Source: Streptomyces sp. NBRC 110028 (lineage in GTDB: Bacteria > Actinomycetota > Actinomycetes > Streptomycetales > Streptomycetaceae). From it: 64,000 nucleotides of DNA. The DNA lies in contig NZ_BBUZ01000026.1 of assembly GCF_001417735.1 (NCBI RefSeq), positions 186,001-250,000 on the forward strand, given 5' to 3'. Of the stretch, positions 51,920-61,617 are shown piece by piece (within the stretch, counting starts at the first letter, position 1; every line of letters begins with the position of its first letter). The notes under the pieces were generated by a model, which worked only from the letters and a program-made list of their open reading frames with translations, did not search any database and was not told where the DNA came from. The position numbers were made by a program, and so were the translations under genes.

Positions 51920-52089
51920 CTAGGTCCTGTCCGGCGGATCTTCGTGGATCAGCCCGCGGCGTCTGGTGTGGTGCGTCGCAAGGCGGAGGGTCGTCCTCGT
52001 ACCGGGTCGTACTCGGGCGATCCCGACAACGCGGCGAGGTGCCGCGCCAGGCGTCGCGGGCCCGCGGAGATCCGCCGGACAGGGCCTAG
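51920..52089. repeat. Palindromic MITE-like element C
   Basis: 170 bp with 22-bp inverted ends (51920-51941 and 52068-52089; left arm begins CTAGGTCCTGTCCGGCGGAT) differing at one position, CTAG at both tips. Relative to A and B the core is inverted: the GTTGTCGGGATCG motif is on the minus strand at 52030-52018. Lies between convergent genes; its right CTAG provides the TAG stop (52088-52086) of the M28 aminopeptidase. Confidence 0.88.
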
Positions 52090-53039
52090 GAGCTGAGCTC
52101 CCAGACCGCGTGGGCGATGGCGTCGCTGTTGCGGTCCAGCGCGGTGTCGTCGACGTTGGACGTCTTGTCGCACGCGGAGTGGTAGCACGGGTCGAACGGC
52201 TCGCCCGCCGTGCCGCCCCACTTCTCCGCCTGCGCCTGGCTCTTGGTGGACTCGGCGCCGGTGAACAGCCCGCCGACCCGCACCCCGGCGTCCTTGAACG
52301 GGGCGTGGTCCGAGCGGCCGTCGCCCTCGGTCTCCTTCTCGGCCGCGATGTCCTTGGCCGCGTACCAGTCCTTGAAGACCTTCTCCAGCTCCGGATCGTC
52401 GTCATAGACGAAGTAGCCGGGGTTGGGGGAGCCGAGCATGTCGAAGTTCAGATACGAGTCGATCGTGGCCTTCTCGTCGGACTTCAGGCTGTCCACGTAC
52501 CTCGTGGAGCCGACCATGCCGTCCTCCTCGTCGCCCCACCAGGCGAACCGCAGATGCTTGGTGGGCTTCAGGTCGGCCTTGGCGACGGCGAGCGCGACCT
52601 CCAGGATCGCGGCGGAGCCCGATCCGTTGTCGTTGATGCCGGGACCGGCCTCGACCGAGTCCAGGTGCGAACCGGCCATGAGCACCTGGCCGGCGCTGCC
52701 GCCGGGCCAGTCGGCGACGAGGTTGTAGCCCTCGGCGCCGCCCGAGGTGAACTCCTGGACGGACGTCTTGAAGCCCGCCGCGTCCAGCTTGTCCTTGATG
52801 AAGTCCAGCGACGCCCGGTAGCCGGGCTGCCCGTGGGCGCGGTTGCCGCCGTGTCCGTCGGCGATCGACTGGAGCTTGGCGAGATCGCCCTTGACGGCCG
52901 CCACGTCGATGTCCGGCGCGGCGGCGCGGGGCGATGAGGCCGCCCCGGCTCCCGGCGCCCCGCCCAGCAGGGCGGCGGCGACGGCGGCACAGGTTCCGGC
53001 CGCGAGCGCGCCGCGGCGGATCAGCATTATTCGATTCAC
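52086..53039 (-). CDS. Secreted M28 aminopeptidase (S. griseus aminopeptidase type)
   Basis: 317 residues, GTG start with GGAG ahead. Signal peptide to about AGAASSPRA, then the mature enzyme. Two-zinc site: His in MAGSHLDSVEAGPG, bridging Asp in INDNGSGSA, Glu pair in WWGDEEDGMVGS, Asp in NFDMLGSPNPGY and His in DPCYHSACD. Calcium-activated leucine aminopeptidase type, secreted for peptide use. Ends with the normal LSS terminus exactly at element C. Confidence 0.95.
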   Translation of the reverse strand: MNRIMLIRRGALAAGTCAAVAAALLGGAPGAGAASSPRAAAPDIDVAAVKGDLAKLQSIADGHGGNRAHGQPGYRASLDFIKDKLDAAGFKTSVQEFTSGGAEGYNLVADWPGGSAGQVLMAGSHLDSVEAGPGINDNGSGSAAILEVALAVAKADLKPTKHLRFAWWGDEEDGMVGSTRYVDSLKSDEKATIDSYLNFDMLGSPNPGYFVYDDDPELEKVFKDWYAAKDIAAEKETEGDGRSDHAPFKDAGVRVGGLFTGAESTKSQAQAEKWGGTAGEPFDPCYHSACDKTSNVDDTALDRNSDAIAHAVWELSS

Positions 53040-53221
53040 AGAAGGCTCCGTACAGATGTGGGGGGTTGGAGCGAAACGGATGGATCATGTGACGCGGACA
53101 TGAGGATCAGCGGTTTGCCATGTAGGCGTCAAGAGCGATTCTTTGCCGACGCGTTAACCACGCCGCAACACCACCGAACTAACCTGCCATAACCCGTGAG
53201 CGAGGATGAGGTGGGGAAAAC

Positions 53222-53524
<303 letters not shown>

Positions 53525-53539
53525 CGGGAGCGGCGTTCC

Positions 53540-53845
53540 ATGATCCCCGGAGAGATCCTCTACGCGGACGAGCCGGTACGGCTGGGCGAGGGGCTGCCGG
53601 TCATCCGGCTCACCGTGCTCAACGCGGCCGACCGGCCGGTCCAGGTCGGCTCCCACTACCACTTCGCCGAGGCCAACCCGGGCCTCACGTTCGACCGCGC
53701 CGCGGCCCGCGGCCACCGGCTCCACATCGCGGCCGGCACCGCCGTGCGCTTCGAACCGGGCATCCCGGTCGAGGTGGACCTGGTGCCGCTGGCGGGCGCG
53801 CGGGTCGTGCCCGGGCTGCGCGGGGAGACGGGAGGCGCGCTGTGA
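53540..53845 (+). CDS. ureB: Urease subunit beta
   Basis: 101 residues. MIPGEILYADEPVRL ... TVLNAADRPVQVGSHYHFAEANPGLTFDRAAARGHRLHIAAGTAVRFEPG is diagnostic. Separate from ureA by 15 bases and overlapping ureC by 4 (GTGA). Confidence 0.97.
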   Translation: MIPGEILYADEPVRLGEGLPVIRLTVLNAADRPVQVGSHYHFAEANPGLTFDRAAARGHRLHIAAGTAVRFEPGIPVEVDLVPLAGARVVPGLRGETGGAL

Positions 53846-55563
53846 TCGAGCTGAGCCGCGCCGCCTACGCGGATCTGTTCGGGCCGACCGCCGGGGACCG
53901 CATACGGCTCGCCGACACCGATCTCGTGATCGAGATCGAGGAGGACCGCTGCGGCGGCCCCGGCCGCTCCGGCGACGAGGCGGTCTTCGGCGGCGGCAAG
54001 GTGATCCGCGAGTCCATGGGCCAGTCCCGCGCCACCCGCGCCGAGGGCGCCCCCGACACCGTGATCACCGGTGCCGTGGTGCTCGACCACTGGGGCGTGG
54101 TCAAGGCCGACGTCGGTCTGCGCGACGGCCGTATCACCGGGATCGGCAAGGCCGGGAACCCCGACACCATGGACGGTGTCCACCCCGACCTCGTCATCGG
54201 GCCCGAGACCGAGGTCATCGCGGGAAACGGCAGGATCCTCACCGCGGGCGCCATCGACGCCCATGTCCACTTCATCTCCCCGACCCTGATCGACCAGGCC
54301 CTGTCCTCGGGCATCACCACCCTCGTCGGCGGCGGCACCGGACCCGCCGAGGGCACCAAGGCGACCACCATCACCCCCGGCCCCTGGCACCTCGCCCGGA
54401 TGTTCGAGGCGCTGGAGGCGTACCCCGTCAACATCGGGCTGCTCGGCAAGGGCAACACCGTCAGCCACGAGGGCATGTGGTCCCAACTGCGCGGCGGGGC
54501 CCTCGGTTTCAAGATCCACGAGGACTGGGGGGCCACCCCCGCCGCGATCGACGCCTGCCTCGGTGTCTGCGAGGAGAGCGGCGCCCAACTCGCCATCCAC
54601 ACCGACACCCTCAACGAAGCCGGGTTCGTCGCCGACACCCTCGCCGCGATCGCCGGACGCTCGATCCACGCGTACCACACCGAGGGCGCGGGCGGCGGTC
54701 ACGCGCCCGACATCATCACCGTGGTCTCCCAGCCGAACGTGCTGCCCAGCTCGACCAATCCGACCCGGCCGCACACCGTCAACACGGTCGAGGAACACCT
54801 CGACATGCTGATGGTGTGCCACCACCTCAACCCGGCCGTCCCCGAGGACCTGGCCTTCGCCGAATCCCGCATCCGGCCCGGCACCATCGCCGCCGAGGAC
54901 ATCCTGCACGACCTCGGCGCGATCTCGATCATCTCCTCCGACTCCCAGGCCATGGGCCGGATCGGCGAAGTCGTCCTGCGCACCTGGCAGACCGCGCACG
55001 TCATGAAGCGGCGCCGGGGCGCCCTGCCGGGGGACGGGCGCGCGGACAACCACCGGGCACGCCGCTATGTCGCCAAATACACCATCAACCCGGCCGTGGC
55101 GCAGGGCCTCGACGGCGAGATCGGTTCGGTGGAGTCCGGAAAGCTCGCCGACCTGGTGCTGTGGGAGCCCGCCTTCTTCGGCGTCAAACCGCATCTGGTG
55201 CTCAAGGGCGGCCAGATCGCGTATGCGCAGATGGGCGACGCCAACGCCTCCATCCCCACACCGCAGCCGGTGCTGCCCCGGCCCATGTTCGGCGCGGTGG
55301 GGCGTGCCCCGGCCGCCAACTCCCTGAACTTCGTCACGCGGGCCGCGCTGGACGACGGCCTGGCCGACCGGCTCGGCCTCGGGAAGCGGTTCGTGCCGAT
55401 CCGGGGGACGCGCGGGGTGACCAAGGCGGACATGCGGGAGAACGACGCCATGCCGCGGGTGGAGGTCGACCCCGACACCTTCACGGTGACGATCGACGGC
55501 GACCCCGTCGAACCCGCCCCGGCCGCCGAACTCCCCATGGCCCAGCGGTACTTCCTCTTCTGA
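53842..55563 (+). CDS. ureC: Urease subunit alpha, nickel-containing catalytic subunit
   Basis: 573 residues, GTG start overlapping ureB. All active-site elements are intact: HVHF nickel ligands (DAHVHFISP), the carbamylated Lys224 in GFKIHEDWG, HTDTLNE, the YHTEGAGGGHAPD flap histidine region and the nickel Asp in ISSDSQAMGR. Length and PMAQRYFLF end are typical. Confidence 0.98.
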   Translation: MIELSRAAYADLFGPTAGDRIRLADTDLVIEIEEDRCGGPGRSGDEAVFGGGKVIRESMGQSRATRAEGAPDTVITGAVVLDHWGVVKADVGLRDGRITGIGKAGNPDTMDGVHPDLVIGPETEVIAGNGRILTAGAIDAHVHFISPTLIDQALSSGITTLVGGGTGPAEGTKATTITPGPWHLARMFEALEAYPVNIGLLGKGNTVSHEGMWSQLRGGALGFKIHEDWGATPAAIDACLGVCEESGAQLAIHTDTLNEAGFVADTLAAIAGRSIHAYHTEGAGGGHAPDIITVVSQPNVLPSSTNPTRPHTVNTVEEHLDMLMVCHHLNPAVPEDLAFAESRIRPGTIAAEDILHDLGAISIISSDSQAMGRIGEVVLRTWQTAHVMKRRRGALPGDGRADNHRARRYVAKYTINPAVAQGLDGEIGSVESGKLADLVLWEPAFFGVKPHLVLKGGQIAYAQMGDANASIPTPQPVLPRPMFGAVGRAPAANSLNFVTRAALDDGLADRLGLGKRFVPIRGTRGVTKADMRENDAMPRVEVDPDTFTVTIDGDPVEPAPAAELPMAQRYFLF

Positions 55564-55568
55564 CCGCG

Positions 55569-56297
55569 ATGACCGCGATGACCGCGAAGACCACGGACGA
55601 CACCGCCGCCACACCGCCACGGGCCACGACCGCGGCGCTGCTCATCCTCGCCGATGGGCGCTTCCCCGCCGGGGGCCACGCCCACTCCGGCGGGGTCGAG
55701 GCCGCCGTCACGGCGGGCCGGGTGCGCGACGCGGCCACCCTGGAGGCGTTCTGCCGCGGGCGGCTGCACACCGCCGGGCTGACCGCGGCCGCGCTCGCCG
55801 CCGCGGCCGCCGCCGGGATGGACCCGCTCGCGCTCGACGAGGCCGCCGACGCCCGGACGCCCGCCCCCGCGCTGCGCACCACCGCACGCCGCCTCGGCCG
55901 CCAGCTGATGCGCGCCGCCCGCGCCACCTGGCCCTCGCCCGAACTCGACGCCCTCGCCGCCGCCCGCCCGCGCGGCGCCCACCAGCCCGTCGTACAGGGC
56001 CTGGCCGCGCGCGCCGCCGGGCTCGACCCCACGGCCGCCGCGTACGCCGCCGCGTACGAGTCGGCCGGGGGACCGGCGTCCGCCGCCGTACGGCTGCTCG
56101 GCCTCGACCCGTTCGACGCCACCGCCGTCCTCGCCCGCCTCGCCCCCGAGATCGACCGGATCGCCGCCCGGGCCGCCGAGGCGGCCCACCGGGCCCTGGA
56201 CGAGGGCCCCGGCGCGCTGCCCGCCGCCGCGGCGCCGCTGCTCGACATCGCGGCCGAGCACCACGCCACCTGGCCCGTACGCCTCTTCGCCTCCTAA
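55569..56297 (+). CDS. ureF: Urease accessory protein UreF
   Basis: 242 residues from ATG at 55569 (a second in-frame ATG at 55578). LLILADGRFPAGGHAHSGGVEAAV is the family's start; very Ala-rich helices follow. Binds UreD-apourease and gates UreG GTPase during nickel loading. Three near-identical repeats of GACCGCGAT straddle the start, and there is no clear ribosome site, so translation probably depends on coupling to ureC 5 bases upstream. Confidence 0.93.
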   Translation: MTAMTAKTTDDTAATPPRATTAALLILADGRFPAGGHAHSGGVEAAVTAGRVRDAATLEAFCRGRLHTAGLTAAALAAAAAAGMDPLALDEAADARTPAPALRTTARRLGRQLMRAARATWPSPELDALAAARPRGAHQPVVQGLAARAAGLDPTAAAYAAAYESAGGPASAAVRLLGLDPFDATAVLARLAPEIDRIAARAAEAAHRALDEGPGALPAAAAPLLDIAAEHHATWPVRLFAS

Positions 56298-56316
56298 ACC
56301 GCCCCCCGGAGCCGCC

Positions 56317-57017
<701 letters not shown>

Positions 57018-57021
<4 letters not shown>

Positions 57022-57860
57022 CCGGCGGCCCCGGCGTGACCGGCGGCGCGACAGGGGCGCACGGCACCGGCGTACGCGCCGCCGCCCGCCTCGTCGCGGC
57101 CGCGGACGGCCGCGGCGGCACCGCGCTGCCCGTGCTGGCCGGGGACGGGCCGCTCGCCCTGCGGCGGACCCGGGCGACCGGCGAGGGCGAGGCGTGCGTC
57201 ACCGTGGTCGGGGCGATGAGCGCCCCGCTCGGCGGCGACCGCATCGCGCTGACCGCGACCGTCGGCCCCGGCGCCCGGCTCCGCGTCGGGTCGTCGGCCG
57301 CGACGCTCGCGCTGCCCGGCCGCCGCGCCGAGCCCGCCCACTACGCGATCCGGCTGACCGTCGCCGACGGCGCCACCCTGCACTGGCTGCCCGAGCCCCT
57401 GATCTCCGCCCACGGCAGCGACCTGCGCATGACCACCACCGTCGAACTCGCCCCCACCGCCCGCCTGGTGCTGCGCGAGGAACAGATCCTCGGCCGCTCC
57501 GGCGAGCCCCCGGGCGGGCTGACCAGCCGGCTCACCGTGCACCGCGCCGGGCGCCCGCTGCTGGACCAGGAGCTGTCGTACGGCCCCGGCGCGCCCGGCT
57601 GGGACGGCGGCGCGGTGCTCGGCGGACGCCGGGCGGCCGGTCAGCTCCTCGTCGTCGACCCGGCGTTCGACACCGACCCGGTGCCGCCCCGCCTGCTCGC
57701 CGACACGGCCGTCATCACCCCGCTCGCCGGGCCCGCCGCCCTGGTCGGCGCGGTGGCCACGGACGGTCTGCGGCTGCGCCGGACGCTGGACGAGGCGATG
57801 GCGTCCATGCCCGCCCTCAGCGGGCGGCCGGCGGAATGTCGCGTACGAACACCGGCTTGA
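57018..57860 (+). CDS. ureD: Urease accessory protein UreD, C-terminus read into a pseudogene
   Basis: 280 residues, GTG overlapping the ureG stop. Contains GPLALRRTRATGEGEACVTVVGAMSAPLGGD, LHWLPEPLISAHGSDLRM, LVLREEQILGRSGEPPG and QLLVVDPAF. Scaffold for UreF/UreG binding to apourease. The final residues after LDEAMASMPAL lie antisense to the end of the broken alcohol dehydrogenase gene (57817-58633), a 44-base overlap; the original ureD end may have been altered. Confidence 0.92.
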
Positions 57861-58633
57861 GCCGCTTCTCCGGCAGCGCGTCCGGCAGCCGTTCCCAGTC
57901 CAGGACGTGGGAGACGACGCGCTCGGGCGCCACCTTTCCGGAGCCCGCGAGTGCGAGGGCGTCGGGCAGGTGGTCGCGTACGTTGTCCCGGGCGACGCGC
58001 AGGGTGACGCCGGTGAGGTACATGTCGAGCAGCGGCAGTTCGCCGGGCCGGAAGTGGTTGCCCGCGCTCTCGCAGACGCCCTCGGGGGCGAGCGAGGTGA
58101 GCGCGAAGGTGAGCTGGTCGACGCGGCCGGTGGCCTCGACGGCGATGTCGAAGCCGTGCCGGATCGGCTCGATCGCCTCGGCGGTACGGGCGCCATAGCT
58201 CTCCGCGAGCGCCGCGCGAGGGACCAGTTGTCGCCGGCCGAGGCCATGGCGATGGGGTCGGGCCCCGGCGGCAGCGGCACCAGCATGGCGTCCGCGTACG
58301 GCACGCGGACCAGGTCGGAGAAGAGCCCGCCCCAGCTGCCGCCGATCGGCGTGCCGTACATCTCCATGTGCGGCACGGTCGTGCAGTTCACCGCGTCGCC
58401 GACGTCCACGACGCGGGCCACGCACTCGTGGCCGAGGGGGAACGGCGGGTCGATGCTGTGTTTGCTATGCGGCTGCCGTCGCGTGGCGTGCCCGGCGAGG
58501 ATCGCGGAATCCACGTCGCAGGGGGTGGCGGCCACCGGTGCGACGATGGCGTCCCGGCCGGACTCTCCAGCCGGGGGTCGGGCGCCTCGCGCCATTCGAC
58601 GGTGTGCCGTGCGACGTACGTCAGTTCACGCAT
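57817..58633 (-). pseudogene. Zinc-dependent alcohol dehydrogenase, frameshifted and deleted
   Basis: Starts MRELTYVARHTVEWREAPDPRLES, then shifts frame near 58575 and continues DAIVAPVAATPCDVDSAILAGHA ... PPFPLGHECVARVVDVGDAV; a structural-zinc lobe of some 25 residues is missing, followed by MYGTPIGGSWGGLFSDLVRVPYADAMLVPLPPG and SAGDNW. The cofactor-binding Rossmann core is then deleted and the frame changes again near 58210, ending with HGFDIAVEATGRVDQLTFALTSLAPEG to VFVRDIPPAAR. It cannot encode an active enzyme. It overlaps the end of the tautomerase gene by 8 bases, so it was once its operon partner. Confidence 0.88.
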
Positions 58634-59066
58634 CGCCCGGCTCCTGCGTGCTCTGGCGGGCGAGGGCGACCAGGTCGGCGTACCGGATGACCGACCCGCC
58701 CGCGCCCCACGTGCCGTCCGGCTGCTCGTGGATCAGCACCCACACCCGTAGCGCCTCGTCCGGGGAGAGCCCGGCGGCCTTCAGCACGCCCTTGGTCACG
58801 TCCTCGACCAGACCGGCCTTGCGGCGCTCGGACAGGGCGCCCCGGGGCACCGTGATGTCGACCAGGAAGCGCGGCGCGTCGTCCTCCGCGGTGGTCTGGG
58901 CCCCCTCGGGCAGCTCGATCAGATAGCTCCACGCCTGGGCGCGGAAGAGGGCGGTGTCGGGCACGCCCTCCCAGCGCAGCAGCAGCGTGGCGAGATCGCG
59001 CTGAATGTCCGCGCGGCCCTCCTCGGTCAGGGCACCGGTCGGGGCGGTCAGCCGGATCATCGGCAT
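58626..59066 (-). CDS. Tautomerase-superfamily (4-OT-like) protein
   Basis: 146 residues. Pro directly after the initiator Met (MPMIRLTAPTGAL), the catalytic base of this family once Met is removed; two beta-alpha-beta-like halves with RFLVDITVPRGALSERRKAGLVEDVTKGVL and RVWVLIHEQPDGTWGAGG. Substrate unknown. Divergent from a TetR gene with two operators in the gap, so TetR-repressed. Confidence 0.88.
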   Translation of the reverse strand: MPMIRLTAPTGALTEEGRADIQRDLATLLLRWEGVPDTALFRAQAWSYLIELPEGAQTTAEDDAPRFLVDITVPRGALSERRKAGLVEDVTKGVLKAAGLSPDEALRVWVLIHEQPDGTWGAGGSVIRYADLVALARQSTQEPGDA

Positions 59067-59107
59067 GGCTGTTCCTCGGCTTTCGTCGTCCAGCGATGTC
59101 AGGTGGT

Positions 59108-59125
59108 CTATGACGGTCGTTATAG
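59108..59125. promoter_or_regulatory. TetR operator 1
   Basis: CTATGACGGTCGTTATAG, 18-bp near-palindrome (one half-site mismatch). Closer to the tautomerase gene. Same sequence pattern as the site at 59143-59160, 35 bases between starts. Confidence 0.7.
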
Positions 59126-59142
59126 CGCGAGGTCACGCTAGA

Positions 59143-59160
59143 CTATGACGAGCGTTATAG
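59143..59160. promoter_or_regulatory. TetR operator 2
   Basis: CTATGACGAGCGTTATAG, second copy of the 18-bp palindrome, ending 17 bases ahead of the tetR-family ATG. Expected to mediate autorepression. Confidence 0.7.
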
Positions 59161-59177
59161 CCAGAGGGGGAGTGAAC

Positions 59178-59762
59178 ATGGCCAACGGTGGCCCGCAGGT
59201 CCGGCAGCGGATCGTGACCGGAGCGGCCGACATGATCAGCCGGCGCGGTCTGAACGCCACGAGCATCCGCGAGATGGCCAAGCACGCCGAGGCGCCGCTC
59301 GGCTCCACGTACCACTACTTCCCCGAGGGCAAGCAGCAGTTGGCCACCGAGGCCGTCCGGTACGCGGGGGAGGGCATCGCCCGCGTCCTGCGCAAGGAGC
59401 TTCGGGCGGGCCCGGCCGCGGGGCTCCGGGCGTTCCTCGCCCTGTGGCGCGGGATTGTCATCGACACCGGCTTCCGGGCCGGATGCCCGGTCCTCGCCGT
59501 CTCCATCGAGGAGCCCCCGCCCGGCGAGACCCCGCCGGCCCTCGTGGCCGCCGCGGAGGTCTTCGACGACTGGGAGGACCTGCTCGCCGCCTCCCTGCGG
59601 GAGCACGGCGCCCCGCCCGGGCAGGCGGAGCAGCTCGCGACGCTCGTCGTCGCGGCCGTCGAGGGAACCGTGGCCATGTGCCGGGCCAAGCGCAGCATTC
59701 AGCCACTGGACCGCACCGCCGAGCAGCTCCAGGCCCTCATCGCCGGGGCCGTCGGGAGCTGA
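59178..59762 (+). CDS. TetR-family transcriptional regulator
   Basis: 194 residues from ATG at 59178 (GAGGGGGAG ahead). N-terminal helix-turn-helix (RQRIVTGAADMISRRGLNATSIREMAKHAEAPLGSTYHYFPEGKQQLATEAV) and an alpha-helical ligand domain with CPVLAVSIEEPPPGE. Similar to YxaF/LmrA-type regulators. Controls the divergent tautomerase and formerly the alcohol dehydrogenase through the two operators. Confidence 0.93.
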   Translation: MANGGPQVRQRIVTGAADMISRRGLNATSIREMAKHAEAPLGSTYHYFPEGKQQLATEAVRYAGEGIARVLRKELRAGPAAGLRAFLALWRGIVIDTGFRAGCPVLAVSIEEPPPGETPPALVAAAEVFDDWEDLLAASLREHGAPPGQAEQLATLVVAAVEGTVAMCRAKRSIQPLDRTAEQLQALIAGAVGS

Positions 59763-59902
59763 CGGGCCGTACGTGAAGGTGACGTGTTGATAAAGAAACG
59801 GCGGTTTGCCCTGTACTCAGGAGTAAGTGAGGCGCGAGGATCCTCCTGACACTCTGTGATCATCGCCGCACTGGCGGCGCAACAAAGCAGGGGGATTACT
59901 AC

Positions 59903-61531
59903 GTGAGACGCACAGCAGTGCTCGGCGTGGCCGGCGGAGTGATGACCGGTGCGCTGATAACCGGTGCGCTGGCCGCTCCCACGGCGGGGGCATCGGAACC
60001 CACGCGGACGCCGGGGGGTGTCGCGGAGGCCCGCGGGGCGGCGATCGCCGCGGCCCGGGCCGCGAAGGCGGGCATCGACTGGACGGACTGTCCGGCCGAC
60101 TGGAACCTGGCCAAGCCCATCCAGTGCGGCTATGTGACCGTTCCGCTGGACTACGCCAAGCCGAACGGCCGCACCATCAAGATCGCGGTGGACCGCGTCG
60201 GCAACACCGGGACCGCCTCCGAGCGGCAGGGTTCGCTGATCTACAACCCGGGCGGACCGGGCGGCTCCGGGCTGAAGTTCCCGACCCGGGTCACCAACAA
60301 GAACCCGCTGTGGGCGAAGACCGCGAAGGCGTACGACTTCGTGGGCTTCGACCCGCGCGGGGTGGGCCACTCGGCCCCCATCTCCTGTGTGGACCCGCAG
60401 GAGTTCGTCAAGGCGCCCAAGATGGACCCGGTGCCCGACAGCGAGGCGGACAAGCGGGCGCAGCGCAAGCTCGCCGCGGAGTACGCCGCCGGGTGCCAGG
60501 AGCGCAGCGGCCGGATGCTGCCGCACATGACGACGCCCAACACCGCCCGCGACATCGATGTCCTCCGGGCCGCGCTCGGCGACAAGAAGCTCAACTACCT
60601 GGGCGTGTCCTACGGGACGTACATCGGCGGCGTCTACGCGACGCTCTTCCCGGACCATGTGCGCCGCCTGATCGTGGACTCGGTCGTGAACCCGTCGCGG
60701 GAGAAGATCTGGTACCAGGCCAACCTGGACCAGGACGTCGCGTTCGAGATGCGCTGGGACGACTGGAAGGCGTGGGTGGCCAAGAACGACGCGGCCTACC
60801 ACATCGGCGACACCCCGGGAGAGGTGCAGGCGCAGTGGGAGAAGCTGCGCGCGACCGCCAAGAAGAACCCGATCGGCGGCGTCGTCGGCCCGGCCGAGCT
60901 GCTCGGCTTCTTCCAGAGCGCCCCGTACTACGACTCGTCGTGGGCCACCGTCGCCCAGGTGTGGAGCGACTACCTCGCCGGTGACGAGAAGGCGCTCGTC
61001 GAGGCCGCCGGCCCGGACATGTCGGACACCGCGGGCAACATCGCCTCGGAGAACGGCAACGCGGTGTACACCGCCGTGGAGTGCGCCGACGCCAAGTGGC
61101 CGGCCAGTTGGCCGAAGTGGGACCGGGACAACACCCGGCTGCACCGCGACTACCCGTTCCTGACCTGGTCCAACGCCTGGATGAACCTGCCGTGCGCCAC
61201 CTGGCCGGCCAAGCAGCAGAACCCGCTGGAGGTCGGTGCGGGCAAGGGTCTGCCGAAGACGCTCATCGTGCAGAGCACTCGTGACGCCGCGACCCCGTAC
61301 GAGGGCGGCGTCGAGCTGCACAAGCGCCTCAAGGGCTCGCGTCTGATCACGGAGAGGGACGCCGGTTCGCACGGCGTCACCGGGCTGGTCAATCCCTGCA
61401 TCAACGACCGGGTGGACGCCTACCTGCTCAAGGGCACGGTGGACGCCACGGACGTGACGTGCGCTCCGCACGCCACGCCGAAGCCCGCGAAGACCGGCAC
61501 GGCCGCGAAGGCCGCCGGGGCCGTCGGGTAA
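59903..61531 (+). CDS. Secreted tripeptidyl aminopeptidase (Tap/SlpD-type)
   Basis: 542 residues, GTG start after GGGGGATT. Signal peptide to about PTAGAS, then an alpha/beta hydrolase: NPGGPGGSG oxyanion loop, nucleophile elbow GVSYGTYIGG, Asp in STRDAATPYEGG and His in DAGSHGVTG, with the TAP C-terminal cap (NPCINDRVDAYLLKGTV). Releases N-terminal tripeptides from extracellular proteins. Ends in an Ala/Lys/Thr tail. Confidence 0.94.
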   Translation: MRRTAVLGVAGGVMTGALITGALAAPTAGASEPTRTPGGVAEARGAAIAAARAAKAGIDWTDCPADWNLAKPIQCGYVTVPLDYAKPNGRTIKIAVDRVGNTGTASERQGSLIYNPGGPGGSGLKFPTRVTNKNPLWAKTAKAYDFVGFDPRGVGHSAPISCVDPQEFVKAPKMDPVPDSEADKRAQRKLAAEYAAGCQERSGRMLPHMTTPNTARDIDVLRAALGDKKLNYLGVSYGTYIGGVYATLFPDHVRRLIVDSVVNPSREKIWYQANLDQDVAFEMRWDDWKAWVAKNDAAYHIGDTPGEVQAQWEKLRATAKKNPIGGVVGPAELLGFFQSAPYYDSSWATVAQVWSDYLAGDEKALVEAAGPDMSDTAGNIASENGNAVYTAVECADAKWPASWPKWDRDNTRLHRDYPFLTWSNAWMNLPCATWPAKQQNPLEVGAGKGLPKTLIVQSTRDAATPYEGGVELHKRLKGSRLITERDAGSHGVTGLVNPCINDRVDAYLLKGTVDATDVTCAPHATPKPAKTGTAAKAAGAVG

Positions 61532-61545
61532 CGGTCGACCGGGCC

Positions 61546-61577
61546 CGCTTCCGTACGAGTCGGCGCGTACGGAAGCG
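61546..61577 (+). terminator. First hairpin after tap
   Basis: 12-bp perfect stem CGCTTCCGTACG / CGTACGGAAGCG (61546-61557, 61566-61577) with an 8-base loop, 14 bases after the stop. Confidence 0.65.
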
Positions 61578-61580
61578 AGC

Positions 61581-61617
61581 CGGCGGCGGCCGCCCCGGCC
61601 CGGGGCGGCCGCCGCCG
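61581..61617 (+). terminator. Second, GC-only hairpin after tap
   Basis: 18-bp perfect stem beginning CGGCGGCGGCCGCCCCGG (61581-61598) with a one-base gap before its complement (61600-61617). Strong structure directly following the first hairpin. Confidence 0.65.
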
